Numbered from the stretch's first letter, positions 33,753 to 43,713 are shown. The stretch is DNA of 57,085 nucleotides from Candidatus Saccharibacteria bacterium UBA5170 (GCA_002413425.1 DHWY01000002.1:294346-351430); one strand, 5' to 3'. The notes: generated from the letters alone by a model not told the origin. A program made the numbers and translations.

Positions 33753-34309
33753 GCTTTTACTTTACTTAGGTAATACTGCAGTTCCATGATGCTGCCACGA
33801 ATATCACCAAGAGCGCGATGTTCTTCGGGCTTGGCAAACTTTTTCTTAAATTTACCTTCAAAGACAACTTTCCAGGCACTGACGTCGAGCATACGATAAT
33901 GTAGTCGGGCGTCCAGGATTGGCCATTGAGCGGTAATAAATCGTCGGTCCATATGTATTGAGTTACCAGCTAGCAGGACTGGCTTATCGGCTTCAAAATG
34001 TTGAGCGATAAACATCAAAAGTTCTTCTTCGATTTGAGGAAGTGGTTTACCGTGTTGATTCTGGGCCAGTAGTCCGTCGCGCGACGCAGGGTTTGCATCC
34101 CAAAAAATTGCGTTGAGAGACAAGCGTTCGCTCAGTACTAAGTCTTCGTTCTTAACGATTCCCTCGTAGGTGGCGATTTCTTTGAAGTTCCAGTCGGTCA
34201 CAATTGCGGCGACTTCTAAAATAAGGTCGTCATTAGCCTCAAGTCCTGTCATCTCGAGATCGACCCAGAGGATTCGTTTGGTGTGTGCATTAGCAAGTTT
34301 TTTATCCAT
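33749..34309 (-). CDS. orn: Oligoribonuclease
   Basis: 186 residues. DEDDh 3'-5' exonuclease that finishes RNA decay by degrading 2-5-mers. Motif I WVDLEMTGLEANDDLILEVA, motif II GNSIHMDRRFI, motif III HRALGDI with the catalytic His and Asp. With pnp and RNase J it completes the RNA degradation set; this is unusual for Gram-positive-like genomes, which often use NrnA. Leaderless: TATACT 6 bases before ATG. Confidence 0.95.
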   Translation of the reverse strand: MDKKLANAHTKRILWVDLEMTGLEANDDLILEVAAIVTDWNFKEIATYEGIVKNEDLVLSERLSLNAIFWDANPASRDGLLAQNQHGKPLPQIEEELLMFIAQHFEADKPVLLAGNSIHMDRRFITAQWPILDARLHYRMLDVSAWKVVFEGKFKKKFAKPEEHRALGDIRGSIMELQYYLSKVKA

Positions 34310-34315
34310 ACCCTC

Positions 34316-34321
34316 AGTATA
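34316..34321 (-). promoter_or_regulatory. -10 box of orn (leaderless)
   Basis: Minus strand TATACT, 6 bases to the orn ATG; it lies between orn and the stop of the upstream helicase gene. Confidence 0.55.
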
Positions 34322-37123
34322 CTAGACTAACGACACCAGACGGTCGGCAACTTGTCGTAGGTCTGTCGTCGTATAGGTCTGTCGGTCATAGACGAGCCTG
34401 ATTGGTCGCCCATCCGGAAGGCTGATCGTGTCAGGCCAGTCCAGTGCCGCTATTGGGTCGTCAACGTGCAAATGAGGAATACCGTGGCTATAGTTAAGTT
34501 TCAGGGTCTGATGCCCGAGCTTGATAGTCTCGGGTGAGTTGTCGTAAATCTTTTGGCGGTCGGCGCGGCTTATCAGGTTATCAAGCTGGAGCCGTCGTTC
34601 GCCGACAATCTCACGAATTCGATTGTCGATGTAGGCTGGATCAAGGATTTTACCGTCCTCACCGTCCATGGCGACCCTAATAATGGTTTCGAGGTCGTCT
34701 TGTGTCACTACCGGAAGCAAGTCCGTTGTCAGCCGTTGCAAATTCTCTAAGGTTTTTTTACATTCCTTTAATTTAAGCAAAGCGGTATCGGAATTCATCA
34801 TCACGTGTCGTTCGACTTCTTTGACTGCTTCTGGCGTCGGCATAGCTTCCTCTTCACGCTGCAATCCAGTCGGAAGACTACATTTAAAGAGTTGTCGCCG
34901 AACTTCCATTAAGCGGCCTTTACTCCAGCGTAACTTTCCAACTTTTTCATAGGCACACAAATTGGTGGCAATCCTCCCCAGATCCGCTACTGACACGGCG
35001 GTCATATCTCCCAGAATATTCTCTTGAGTGCGGATGCCGCTACGATAACGCTCAACGCCAACCGGACTGCCGACAACGAGTGACGGCTGGCCTATGACCG
35101 TCGTTCGATTGCTCTTTTTTCGTGGGGCCCCCGATGCCCCCTCCACCCTCGTGTATGCATCCCCACCTTGACGATACACATAGTCGATCATACCGGCCGT
35201 AATCGCCTGACGCAGTTGCTGACGTTCATCTTCGTTTGGTATGACCATCTGATCATTGATGGGCAACCTCAACAGTCTACAAACCTTACGATTTAACTCT
35301 CTCGCCCGCTCGAAATTATGGACGTCCAACCCGATTCTATCTATCTCTACCTCAGGTAATTGCTGTGCCGCAATAAAAAGATCGAGTTGGCTCAGATGAT
35401 CAGAACTATTAGTCTCGTCTATTTGGTCTCGCCATTCTCGGCCGCTATCGCGTAACCACGACTGCAGACCGCCTACTTCCATAGCCGCCACAATTGCGGC
35501 GGTATACGTCCGAACATTGGCATTGTAACCTTGATCCTCGGTGTAAGTCACCATGCGAGCGTACATAGGTCGCATCGGAAATTTAATCATACGCCGTCCG
35601 AGGTTAGTGATAATGCCCTCTTCGTCGAGCGCCCCCAATATAAACAGCGCTCGCTTCGATCTCTCAATCACAGAATGTTCGATTGGGTCTAAGAATTCAA
35701 GTTCAGCAAAGTCGAGTCCAGCCGACGCAGCCAGTAGTACGTTGCGATCAACGTCGGTCCGTAAAATCTCTGGAATCGGATAGTCGGTCCGTTCATTACT
35801 TGCCTGCGCAACAAACGTCGTCTCCTTGTTGAGACGGGTCAAAACGGCAATACCGTCCTCTACCCGACCACAGCGGCCACTTTGTTGATTCATATCGGCT
35901 CGCGAGACTGGGCGCAGATTAAGGCTCTGGACACCTTCATCGTCAATCTCGGTGCGACGCTCCAGGCCACTCATCAGCACAACGGTAACGTCCGGAATAG
36001 TAATGCTCGTTTGAGCGATGTTGGTGGCACAAATAACCTTCGGTCCTGGATACATACCCATGACCGCTTCTTGATCTTTTTTAGAAAGTTTACTATGAAG
36101 GGGCAGGATGGTAGCATCCATAATACCCTTAGCTTCAAGTTCCTTCTTAATAGCGCTCATGGTGTCTTCGATCTCGCGCACACCAGGCAGGAAGATAAGA
36201 ATATTGTGACCGTCACTAGCGTATTTCGCCGCCTGTTCAACAACGGTTGAATCTGGCTCTTCGCTCCTGGCAACCTCATAATTCCGACCCGGAATATTGA
36301 TAATCGGTGGTTGCTCGTCGCTCGTTGCAAAGTAGTTTGCCAGTTTTTCGGCCTGCATCGTGGCACTCATAATGACAACACGGAGCTCCGGCTTCAACTG
36401 GGTCAGCCGCTTTACCTGAGCCATCAACATGTCGATATTCCCGTTGCGTTCGTGTACTTCGTCGATAATCAGCACTTCGTCCGCGAGCTCATCGCGGTGA
36501 CTAAATTCCTGCACTAAGCGTAAACCGTCGGTCAGTACTGTAATTCGAGTCTTGCCTTCAACGATCGTATTTTCGCCCGCCGTATGACAAGCCACTAAAC
36601 CATCGGCTTCGTAACCAAGGACGGCCGCCGCTTCTCTTTGAATTTGTACCGCAACTGAGCTTGCCGAGATTCGCCTGGGCTGGGTCATATTAACGCTATA
36701 GCCAGCTTTTGCTAAATAGGCTGGTACTTGAGTACTTTTGCCCGCTCCCGTTTCGGCGGTAATGATGGTTACCTGGTGCAGCGCGACGCTATCAAGGATA
36801 GTGTCCTTGTAGGCAAGAACTGGTAGTTCGGGCTCAAACTCACTCGCTTGTCGCCCTAGTTCTAGAGAGGTAAAAGGCTCAGGAACTGAGCGGATTATTT
36901 CGGGCCGAAGCTGGTTGGGCGTGATTGGAACGGGACCCAACTCGCGATCATTTTGTTGCGCCGCGCCCCATTGTCGGAAACGTTCCTGAAGGGCGGCTTT
37001 TTTCCCGTCCGGCGGGCGTGGAACCGTGTGGCCACCTTGGTCGTAGCGATGATAAACCCTGCCTTTATCGAGCTTGTTCTGTCTTTCTGGGAACGCACGT
37101 AAAACCTCTGGACAACGGGTCAT
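34322..37123 (-). CDS. DExH-box RNA helicase, HrpA-like
   Basis: 933 residues from ATG 37123, which has AAAGGA 7 bases upstream. SF2 helicase: motif I TAETGAGKSTQV, Ia TQPRRISA, II IIDEVHERN (DEVH rather than DEAH), III MSATM, V TNIAQTSITIPDV, VI QQSGRCGRVEDG. A winged-helix/ratchet region follows (LGALDEEGIITNLGRRMIKF) and an OB-like region with a C-terminal extension of about 250 residues. HrpA-type enzymes remodel mRNP or stalled ribosomes. An N-terminal stretch of about 90 basic residues precedes the helicase core. Monocistronic, close to orn. Confidence 0.88.
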   Translation of the reverse strand: MTRCPEVLRAFPERQNKLDKGRVYHRYDQGGHTVPRPPDGKKAALQERFRQWGAAQQNDRELGPVPITPNQLRPEIIRSVPEPFTSLELGRQASEFEPELPVLAYKDTILDSVALHQVTIITAETGAGKSTQVPAYLAKAGYSVNMTQPRRISASSVAVQIQREAAAVLGYEADGLVACHTAGENTIVEGKTRITVLTDGLRLVQEFSHRDELADEVLIIDEVHERNGNIDMLMAQVKRLTQLKPELRVVIMSATMQAEKLANYFATSDEQPPIINIPGRNYEVARSEEPDSTVVEQAAKYASDGHNILIFLPGVREIEDTMSAIKKELEAKGIMDATILPLHSKLSKKDQEAVMGMYPGPKVICATNIAQTSITIPDVTVVLMSGLERRTEIDDEGVQSLNLRPVSRADMNQQSGRCGRVEDGIAVLTRLNKETTFVAQASNERTDYPIPEILRTDVDRNVLLAASAGLDFAELEFLDPIEHSVIERSKRALFILGALDEEGIITNLGRRMIKFPMRPMYARMVTYTEDQGYNANVRTYTAAIVAAMEVGGLQSWLRDSGREWRDQIDETNSSDHLSQLDLFIAAQQLPEVEIDRIGLDVHNFERARELNRKVCRLLRLPINDQMVIPNEDERQQLRQAITAGMIDYVYRQGGDAYTRVEGASGAPRKKSNRTTVIGQPSLVVGSPVGVERYRSGIRTQENILGDMTAVSVADLGRIATNLCAYEKVGKLRWSKGRLMEVRRQLFKCSLPTGLQREEEAMPTPEAVKEVERHVMMNSDTALLKLKECKKTLENLQRLTTDLLPVVTQDDLETIIRVAMDGEDGKILDPAYIDNRIREIVGERRLQLDNLISRADRQKIYDNSPETIKLGHQTLKLNYSHGIPHLHVDDPIAALDWPDTISLPDGRPIRLVYDRQTYTTTDLRQVADRLVSLV

Positions 37124-37271
37124 GGGTAATCCTTTACACCTCAAATTACACTTATGTTTTTATAATATCACACCATAATCATCTGGGTGTTGCGAAATCG
37201 TTGTAAAATACTCATGCCTTATAAACCACCTGCACAGGCATCAAAAAACTGTCCTGAAATTCGAGCTATAG

Positions 37272-37697
37272 TTAGGATTTTTTCTTGTCAATTTTGTCAA
37301 AGCCCATCAAATGAATGATTAGATAAATAACCAACGCAATGACTATGAAGTTTATAAAATCATTAAGGAAGACACCGTAATGCAACACCGCCACTTTACC
37401 GTCCGCCGTCGCACCGACCGTCCAACCAAGACCTTTTAAACCTTCAGTCGAACCGAGCAACAGTCCCAGCGGCGGCATGACGACGTTGTCAATCAGTGAC
37501 TTGACTAATACGCTGACCGCACCACCAAGCACCAGACCGACCGCCAGTCCGACAACCCCCTGTGTTCGGATAAAATTAACAAAGTCTTTCAATTGTGTTT
37601 TTCCGGCGCCCGCAAGCTTGGTCGATCGAAGCTTGGTTTGCTCTGCGGCACTGATAATTTTGGGTTTCGGAGTCACCGGCTTTTTAGTAGTTGGCAT
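37272..37697 (-). CDS. mscL: Large-conductance mechanosensitive channel
   Basis: 141 residues. Releases solutes on hypoosmotic shock. A 35-residue Lys/Pro/Thr-rich N-terminal extension precedes the usual FVNFIRTQGVVGLAVGLVLG first helix, the VVMPPLGLLLG loop entry, and FINFIVIALVIYLIIHLM second helix. Most MscL proteins lack so long a basic N-terminus. AGAGGA before ATG, with TATAAT 27 bases upstream. Confidence 0.93.
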   Translation of the reverse strand: MPTTKKPVTPKPKIISAAEQTKLRSTKLAGAGKTQLKDFVNFIRTQGVVGLAVGLVLGGAVSVLVKSLIDNVVMPPLGLLLGSTEGLKGLGWTVGATADGKVAVLHYGVFLNDFINFIVIALVIYLIIHLMGFDKIDKKKS

Positions 37698-37777
37698 AAA
37701 AAATCCTCTTATTTATAAGGAGATTATACCATTTTTACGAAATTTGATAAAAAGCTGTCCATAGCGGCCTGACCAGG

Positions 37778-39475
37778 CTACATGCGAGAAGGAATTTCGA
37801 TACCAAGTAGGTTTAAGCCATGAGTAAAGACGTGGCTCACCTTTTCGAGCATCGCAAGCCGCGCCTGTTTCTGAACAGGGCTGACGTCACCCGTTGCCAC
37901 AGGCGTTGACTCATAATAACGATTCATCTCTCGCGCCAGTTCGTACAAGTAAGTGGCGACTTTGTGCGGTTCAATACTTGTGGCCGCCAGTTCGACAACT
38001 TCTGGATACTCTAGAAGTTTAGCCAGAACGGCTTTCTCGGCTTCGTACTCATAGTCGGACGTTTCAGCTGGCTCGACGTCGGTATTGTCACCAAGAATTT
38101 TGTTCACTCGAACGGCCGCATATTGTATGTAGGGTCCGCTAAAACCAGTCAGCGCAAAAATACTATCCCAGTCGAACAATATATTAGTGCGACGATCGGC
38201 ACTAAAGTCGCTAAATTTAATTGCTCCCAGCGCAATCTTCTGTATATCCTCGTCTGAAATGTCTCGATCCGCCACCATTGAACGCGCCCGTTCCTCCGCC
38301 TTATCAAGCAGCTCTTCCATCAGAATAACACCTTTGCGGCTGCTCATCTTCGCGCGCGAACCATCTTCGTTCAGCTGGTCAATAAATCCAAACCACAGGT
38401 GGTATAAGTCAGTCGTGATACCTAGTTTTTTTGCCATCGCAAACAATTGGGTGAAATAAAATTGTTGTTCAGCCCCTACGCAATAGATAACCTTGTCGGG
38501 GTGCCAATGTTCTTCGCGGTACAAAATAGTTGCCAAATCACTCGTTGCATACAGCGCGGCGCCATTGCTTTTTTGGACCAGCAGCGGTACGTCAAACCCG
38601 TAGTCATCGAGTGGAACGATGATTGAACCGTCCTCGTTTTGGACAGCGACGCCAGTTTCGAGCAGTGTTTGAACCGCCGCCTTGCCATAGGGTGCGAAGA
38701 ACGCCTCGCCCAGTTCATAGTCGGTTGAAATCTTCAGGCGTTTCATGACGGTATGGATATGTTCGAGCGAAATGCGATTAAACCGCTCACTGAATAATTT
38801 GGCTTGCTCGTCGCCATTTTCGAGCTTAATCAGCCATTGCTGGACTTCGTCTGCTAAGATTGACTCGCCCCGCTCTTTTTCTTCCTTGAGAGCCTTTTTT
38901 GTGGTGATATAGACACGACCAAGTTCATAGACGCCATCACGTTCCAATGCTTCTTCGCTACTAAACTTCAAAAAACCAGTCACCCATACGCCGAAAGGCG
39001 CTCCGTAATCACCCAAGTGATTATCGGTAATAACCTTCCAGCCAGTGGCCTCCATCAGGCATTTGACCGCCCAGCCTTGGTTGCCTGGGCGAAGATGCCC
39101 GACACTGTACGGCTTGGCCATATTTGGACTGGGGTATTCAACCACGACTGTTTTACCCGCGCCAGTCTTATTGTCACCAAACGTATCGCTCCACTGCTGA
39201 TCGAGTTCACTACTGAGACTGCTGGCCGATATGCGAAGGTTAATAAAACCAGGTCCCGCAATACTGACTTCTGTAAAGACATTGGTTTCCCGCAATTTAG
39301 CAGCCAGGGCTGCAGCCACGTCACGGGGATTCTTACCAAGCGGTTTAGCGACCTGCAAGGCAATAGTGGTCGCATAGTCACCAAACTGATTGTCAGGTCG
39401 CGAAAGGTGTATATCGTAGTCAATGGCGAACACGTCAAATAACGTTTGTTTGATAATCTGGGCGATGGTATTCAT
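37778..39475 (-). CDS. argS: Arginyl-tRNA synthetase with altered HIGH motif
   Basis: 565 residues. Attaches Arg to tRNA-Arg. N-terminal Add-1 domain (NQFGDYATTIALQVAKPLGK), class I catalytic core with SPNMAKPYSVGHLRPGNQGW, KMSSRKG loop (SRAKMSSRKGVILMEELLDK) and an all-helical anticodon domain (FSGPYIQYAAVRVNKIL to LLGIEIPSRM). The HIGH signature reads SVGH (124-127), so the first catalytic His is Ser. Extended TGT-TATAAT lies 8 bases before ATG: leaderless. Confidence 0.96.
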   Translation of the reverse strand: MNTIAQIIKQTLFDVFAIDYDIHLSRPDNQFGDYATTIALQVAKPLGKNPRDVAAALAAKLRETNVFTEVSIAGPGFINLRISASSLSSELDQQWSDTFGDNKTGAGKTVVVEYPSPNMAKPYSVGHLRPGNQGWAVKCLMEATGWKVITDNHLGDYGAPFGVWVTGFLKFSSEEALERDGVYELGRVYITTKKALKEEKERGESILADEVQQWLIKLENGDEQAKLFSERFNRISLEHIHTVMKRLKISTDYELGEAFFAPYGKAAVQTLLETGVAVQNEDGSIIVPLDDYGFDVPLLVQKSNGAALYATSDLATILYREEHWHPDKVIYCVGAEQQFYFTQLFAMAKKLGITTDLYHLWFGFIDQLNEDGSRAKMSSRKGVILMEELLDKAEERARSMVADRDISDEDIQKIALGAIKFSDFSADRRTNILFDWDSIFALTGFSGPYIQYAAVRVNKILGDNTDVEPAETSDYEYEAEKAVLAKLLEYPEVVELAATSIEPHKVATYLYELAREMNRYYESTPVATGDVSPVQKQARLAMLEKVSHVFTHGLNLLGIEIPSRM

Positions 39476-39483
39476 TACGCCTC

Positions 39484-39489
39484 ATTATA
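39484..39489 (-). promoter_or_regulatory. -10 box of argS (leaderless)
   Basis: Minus strand CTCTGT-TATAAT, 8 bases to ATG. The same CTCTGTTATAAT string occurs at ychF. Confidence 0.6.
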
Positions 39490-39509
39490 ACAGAGGGGTA
39501 AAAAAGTGC

Positions 39510-41132
39510 TTAGAAATGCACCAGGCTCTCGTCGCGCTGAAGGACTGGTATGACGATTTTCGACGCTCGTATTAACCCCACGAAAAGTGGATGTGGTCGC
39601 GTCGGACGACTTCTAAACTCAGGATGCGCCTGCGTTGCAACAAAGTAGTCGCTGGCTGGTGCTTCGATATATTCAACAAGTGTTCCATCTGGTGATGTGC
39701 CACTAATCGCCAATCCACCAGCTGTAATTTCGTGCATAAAAGATTGATTCACTTCATAGCGATGACGATGACGTTCGGTAGCTGTTTGCTGGCCGTATAG
39801 AGTGGCGACTTTTGAACCCAACGTAAGTATTGCCTCATAGTTACCCAGACGGAGCGTGCCACCAGTTGATTCTTTGCCCGCCTGACCATCCATGATATAC
39901 ACCACGTTTTGTTTGGCATGGGGCTCGAATTCAGTACTATTTGCCTGTTTCAAGCCGCCGATTCTGGCAGCCGCAATGACGGCGACCTGGAGCCCGAGGC
40001 AGATACCCAAATACGGTACATTGTGCGTCAGGGCATAGTGCGCAGCCGCAATTTTTCCTTCAATTCCACGGGCTCCAAAGCCACCGGGCACAACAAGTCC
40101 ATCGTAATCCGTAAAATCAGCTTCTTGGGCTGTTGATGCATCAATCCATCCAATCGTCAGATCGACGTTTTCTTCCCACGCAGCACTCTTAAGCGCCTCA
40201 AGAACCGAAATGTAGGTATCTTCATTGTCCATATATTTTGCAACTAGTCCAATGCGAACTTTGTCAGCTGGTTTCGCTGCGTGTTGAGACACAATTTTTG
40301 TCCAAGCGGACAGATTAGGACTCGTCTCGTTACCCGTAAACTTAGTCAGTAGGTCGTTGATGCCACTTTTGGCAATCGTCAGCGGTACTTCGTAGACCGT
40401 ATCGGCATTAGGCAGCAAAATAACGGCACGTTCATTGACACCGCCAAACAAAGCGATCTTCCGCGCCACACTCTCGGGAGCTGGGTCATCAGTGCGCACC
40501 ACGACGTAATCAGGGACAATCCCAAATCCGCGCAAGTCATTGAGGGCATTCTGGGCAGGCTTTGTCTTAAATTCTTTGCTCGTACCGATAAATGGTACGT
40601 ACACGACGTGAACGTACAGGCAGTTTTCTCGGCCGACACGTCCGGCAAATTCGCGAATCGCCTCTACAAAACTCAATCCTTCATAGTCGCCCACTGTTCC
40701 GCCTATTTCGACGATATGAATCTCCGACCCAATACTAGCCTCTTCAATTGCGTCCTGAATTGCCCGCGTCAGGTGTGGAACCAATTGGACAGTTTTACCA
40801 CCGAATTTACCGGCACGCTCATCGTCTATCAGCTGACTCAGCAAACGTCCAGCCAGTGTGGCGCTTTTTTGCGTCAATTCAATATCTAAAAATCGCTCGT
40901 AATGTCCCAAATCAAGATCGGTTTCGGCTCCATCCTTGGTGACAAAACATTCGCCGTGTTCCGCCGGATTCAAAAGGCCCGCATCTACATTGAGATACGG
41001 GTCGCACTTTTGAACGGAAACGACACTCCCTTTTGCCTTTAGTACAGCACCTATACTAGCAGCGGTAATGCCCTTTCCTACCCCCGAGAGTACACCCCCA
41101 GTTACAAATATGTATTTCTGTTTTTTTACCAT
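39510..41132 (-). CDS. pyrG: CTP synthase
   Basis: 540 residues from MVKKQKYIFVTGGVLSGVGK (41132); the frame extends to 41162 but that ATG is within the -10 TATAATG. Makes CTP from UTP with Gln. Synthetase domain DPYLNVDAGLLNPAEHGECF; glutaminase domain with Cys nucleophile in GICLGLQ and AQAHPEF for the His/Glu pair. GGAGG lies 13 bases from the start, a long spacing. Monocistronic. Confidence 0.96.
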   Translation of the reverse strand: MVKKQKYIFVTGGVLSGVGKGITAASIGAVLKAKGSVVSVQKCDPYLNVDAGLLNPAEHGECFVTKDGAETDLDLGHYERFLDIELTQKSATLAGRLLSQLIDDERAGKFGGKTVQLVPHLTRAIQDAIEEASIGSEIHIVEIGGTVGDYEGLSFVEAIREFAGRVGRENCLYVHVVYVPFIGTSKEFKTKPAQNALNDLRGFGIVPDYVVVRTDDPAPESVARKIALFGGVNERAVILLPNADTVYEVPLTIAKSGINDLLTKFTGNETSPNLSAWTKIVSQHAAKPADKVRIGLVAKYMDNEDTYISVLEALKSAAWEENVDLTIGWIDASTAQEADFTDYDGLVVPGGFGARGIEGKIAAAHYALTHNVPYLGICLGLQVAVIAAARIGGLKQANSTEFEPHAKQNVVYIMDGQAGKESTGGTLRLGNYEAILTLGSKVATLYGQQTATERHRHRYEVNQSFMHEITAGGLAISGTSPDGTLVEYIEAPASDYFVATQAHPEFRSRPTRPHPLFVGLIRASKIVIPVLQRDESLVHF

Positions 41133-41160
41133 GTTGCTTTCAAGGCCTCCATGGGATTTC

Positions 41161-41166
41161 ATTATA
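41161..41166 (-). promoter_or_regulatory. -10 box of pyrG
   Basis: Minus strand TGC-TATAAT, giving a leader of about 22 bases with GGAGG. Confidence 0.55.
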
Positions 41167-41186
41167 GCATAAAGTAAGAAAAAAGC

Positions 41187-41200
41187 GCTATATATAGCGT
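41187..41200. repeat. 14-base perfect palindrome between pyrG and the malic enzyme gene
   Basis: CGCTATATATAGCG. On the minus strand it is followed by CTTTTTTC, so it could be a weak terminator or an operator between two divergent promoters. Confidence 0.45.
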
Positions 41201-41263
41201 GGTTCGTTGTTTATTGTGCGCTAATTCAATAGGACGCTGACGCCGCAAACAGCCGTCATGGTA

Positions 41264-41274
41264 TATAATATAAT
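41264..41274 (+). promoter_or_regulatory. Malic enzyme -10 region
   Basis: Two overlapping TATAAT boxes (41264-41269 and 41269-41274), 9 and 4 bases before the ATG at 41279; no ribosome-binding site. Confidence 0.6.
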
Positions 41275-41278
41275 AGCA

Positions 41279-42415
41279 ATGAATATTTACGAAACCTCTC
41301 TGGAATTACACGAAAAATATAAAGGTAAGATTACCATCGCGCTACGTGACACCGAGCCGCTCGACCAGGTTAAGCTCAGCGCTTACTATAGCCCTGGCGT
41401 GGCCGCAGCCTGTCTAGCTATCGCCCGCGACCCTAGCCTCTTACCAGTTTATACCTGGACTAATAATCTCGTGGCCGTCATCAGTAACGGGACGGCCGTC
41501 TTGGGTCTGGGCGATATCGGTCCAAAGGCCGCCATGCCGGTCATGGAAGGCAAAGCCCTGCTCTTTAAAAATTTCGCGGGCATCGATTCGGTGCCAATCG
41601 TCCTGAATGCCCGCACGGCCGACGAAATCGTCGAGACAATCACGCGCATCGCGCCGAGTTTTGGGGCAATCAACCTCGAGGATATCGCGGCACCGATCTG
41701 TTTTGAAGTTGAAGAGCGACTCAAAGCCACGCTCGACATTCCTGTGTTTCATGATGATCAACACGGCACGGCCGTCGTCATTTTGGCTGGCCTCATCAAC
41801 GCTATGAAAGTAACTAACAAAACCCTGAGCGATTGTAAAATCGTCATGGTCGGCGCTGGCGCAGCCGGCACCGCCGTCGCCAAATTGCTGCATTTGTACG
41901 CTCAGCCTGAAATTATTTCGGTTGATAGCAAAGGCATTATTAGCCACGACCGGACCGATCTGAATCCCGAAAAAAAGCTATTGCTTGAAATGACAAACCC
42001 CAACAACGTCACAGGCAAACTCGAAGACGCCCTGCACAACGCTGACATCTTTATCGGTGTCAGCAAAGCCAACCTACTCAACGAAGACCTCGTTGCCTTG
42101 ATGGCCAAGCAACCAATTATCTTTGCGCTAGCCAATCCCGAACCCGAACTGAGTTACGAACTAGCCCAAAAAACCGGCGTTGCTGTCTATGCCACTGGCC
42201 GTAGCGACTACCCGAATCAAGTCAATAACGCCATCGCCTTCCCCGGAATTTTCCGCGGTGCGCTTGATCACGGCGTTCAAAAGATTACCGATCAACACAA
42301 AATTGCCGCCGCCGAGGCCATCGCTTCATTGGTCGAAAATCCGACCGCAGGCGAAGTCATCCCCTCAGTCTTTAACGACCAATTAGTCAAGACTATCTCA
42401 GAAGTCATCCGATAA
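41279..42415 (+). CDS. Malic enzyme (NAD(P)-dependent, short bacterial form)
   Basis: 378 residues from MNIYETSLELHEKYKGKI. Oxidative decarboxylation of malate to pyruvate. AYYSPGVAAACLAIARDP, VLGLGDIGPKAAMPVMEGKA, INLEDIAAPICFEVEERL and PVFHDDQHGTAVVILAGL carry the catalytic Tyr/Lys and metal-binding Glu/Asp; the cofactor site is KIVMVGAGAAGTAVAKLL. Cofactor preference cannot be called. Faces zwf convergently; both could feed reducing equivalents. Confidence 0.93.
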   Translation: MNIYETSLELHEKYKGKITIALRDTEPLDQVKLSAYYSPGVAAACLAIARDPSLLPVYTWTNNLVAVISNGTAVLGLGDIGPKAAMPVMEGKALLFKNFAGIDSVPIVLNARTADEIVETITRIAPSFGAINLEDIAAPICFEVEERLKATLDIPVFHDDQHGTAVVILAGLINAMKVTNKTLSDCKIVMVGAGAAGTAVAKLLHLYAQPEIISVDSKGIISHDRTDLNPEKKLLLEMTNPNNVTGKLEDALHNADIFIGVSKANLLNEDLVALMAKQPIIFALANPEPELSYELAQKTGVAVYATGRSDYPNQVNNAIAFPGIFRGALDHGVQKITDQHKIAAAEAIASLVENPTAGEVIPSVFNDQLVKTISEVIR

Positions 42416-42425
42416 CGTAGTCTTT

Positions 42426-43706
42426 TTAAATAAGTGTGTACAAATCAGCACCTCGGCTATACGTCTTAAGGTCTGATGAGTTCATATCCCAATGCTGCTG
42501 GACCGGCTGAAGCACTTCCCAGGCTCGAAGCACCTCGTTACCCGTCGCGAACAGACTCTTTTTCGAACGGATAGCATCAACGATAACCTGTTCGTAAGCA
42601 TCAGGTAGTTTAATCTCCTCGGGATATTCAAATGATAGTCTCTGTCTCTCAAATTCACGGTCATAGCCAGGTTTTTTAGTATATAACTCAATCTCTACAC
42701 CTTCGTATGGCTGGATTTTAAAAATTAGGCGATTGGTTTGCGCCTCATGATTCTTTCGAAAATAAACACGCACTTCGGTTGTTTTTCGATCCATACTTTT
42801 TCCCGTGGCAAGCATCAACGGCACGCCCTGCCACGTCGGGCTGTTAGAAGTAAGTTCGATAGCGGCAAAGGTCTCGATGAGACTACCGGAATTGCTAACC
42901 TCACCTTGGTAGCCACTGTACTGTGCCCGTACGGCACGACTCGGATCGGCGGGCTGCAGTTGATTTAACGCCTCCAGTCGAAGCGCGGCCATATCGTTCC
43001 AATCAAAATCACGGGGAATCTCCATCAGCGTCAAGGCAAGCAATTGTACTAAATGACCCTGCAGAACATCACGCAGTGCACCGGTTTGCTCATAGAACTG
43101 CGCCCGACCTTCTATGCCAATCTTTTCCAGCGCCACAACTTCAATCTTCTCAATTGCCGACTTATTCCAAACGTGGTCAAACAGCGCGTTTCCGCCACGA
43201 AACGCAACGATGTTTTGGGTCATCTCTTTTGCCAGATAATGATCAATTCGATAAACCTGTTCTTCGCTGTAATACTTGGCAACATGGTCAATCATTTGGC
43301 GAGCCGACTCCAGGTCGACGCCGAATGGTTTTTCGAGCAATAGCTTAACTTGGGGCATATTCAGACCGGCCTGACCAAGAAACTCGACGATATGCGGGGT
43401 TGCGACTGGTGGCACTGATAAATAAATGAGAAGTTGTTCGTTATCGCCAAGCGCGATAAAGTCTTTCAGGCGCATATAATCCTCGCCGTTCGAGATATCC
43501 ATCGAAAATCCACTTATACAACCAGAAAGTTGAGTGTTCCCCAGACTTGAAGCTAACAAATTATCAATATCCAACTCGCGGCGTGAGACCCCGATAATCG
43601 AAAGATCGTCAAAATCACCCGTGCTAATGATTTGCTCAAGTGCCGGCAGAAGTTTGCGGGTGCTGAGATCGCCGGTAATACCAATGATGACAAGTTTTGT
43701 TTTCAT
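42426..43706 (-). CDS. zwf: Glucose-6-phosphate 1-dehydrogenase
   Basis: 426 residues from MKTKLVIIGITGDLSTRKLL (43706), shorter than the usual 480-500. First oxidative pentose-phosphate step, yielding NAD(P)H. Dinucleotide site GITGDLSTRKLLP, catalytic RIDHYLAKEMTQN with the His and Lys, substrate-contacting GIEGRAQFYEQTGALRDV. The C-terminus keeps PDAYEQVIVDAIRSKKSLFA. Leaderless: TATACT 7 bases before ATG. Confidence 0.94.
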   Translation of the reverse strand: MKTKLVIIGITGDLSTRKLLPALEQIISTGDFDDLSIIGVSRRELDIDNLLASSLGNTQLSGCISGFSMDISNGEDYMRLKDFIALGDNEQLLIYLSVPPVATPHIVEFLGQAGLNMPQVKLLLEKPFGVDLESARQMIDHVAKYYSEEQVYRIDHYLAKEMTQNIVAFRGGNALFDHVWNKSAIEKIEVVALEKIGIEGRAQFYEQTGALRDVLQGHLVQLLALTLMEIPRDFDWNDMAALRLEALNQLQPADPSRAVRAQYSGYQGEVSNSGSLIETFAAIELTSNSPTWQGVPLMLATGKSMDRKTTEVRVYFRKNHEAQTNRLIFKIQPYEGVEIELYTKKPGYDREFERQRLSFEYPEEIKLPDAYEQVIVDAIRSKKSLFATGNEVLRAWEVLQPVQQHWDMNSSDLKTYSRGADLYTLI

Positions 43707-43713
43707 GTTGCCT

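Noticed and set aside
41441..41947. 168-residue frame antisense to the malic enzyme gene
   Set aside because: Shadow of a well-conserved gene, with no initiation signals.
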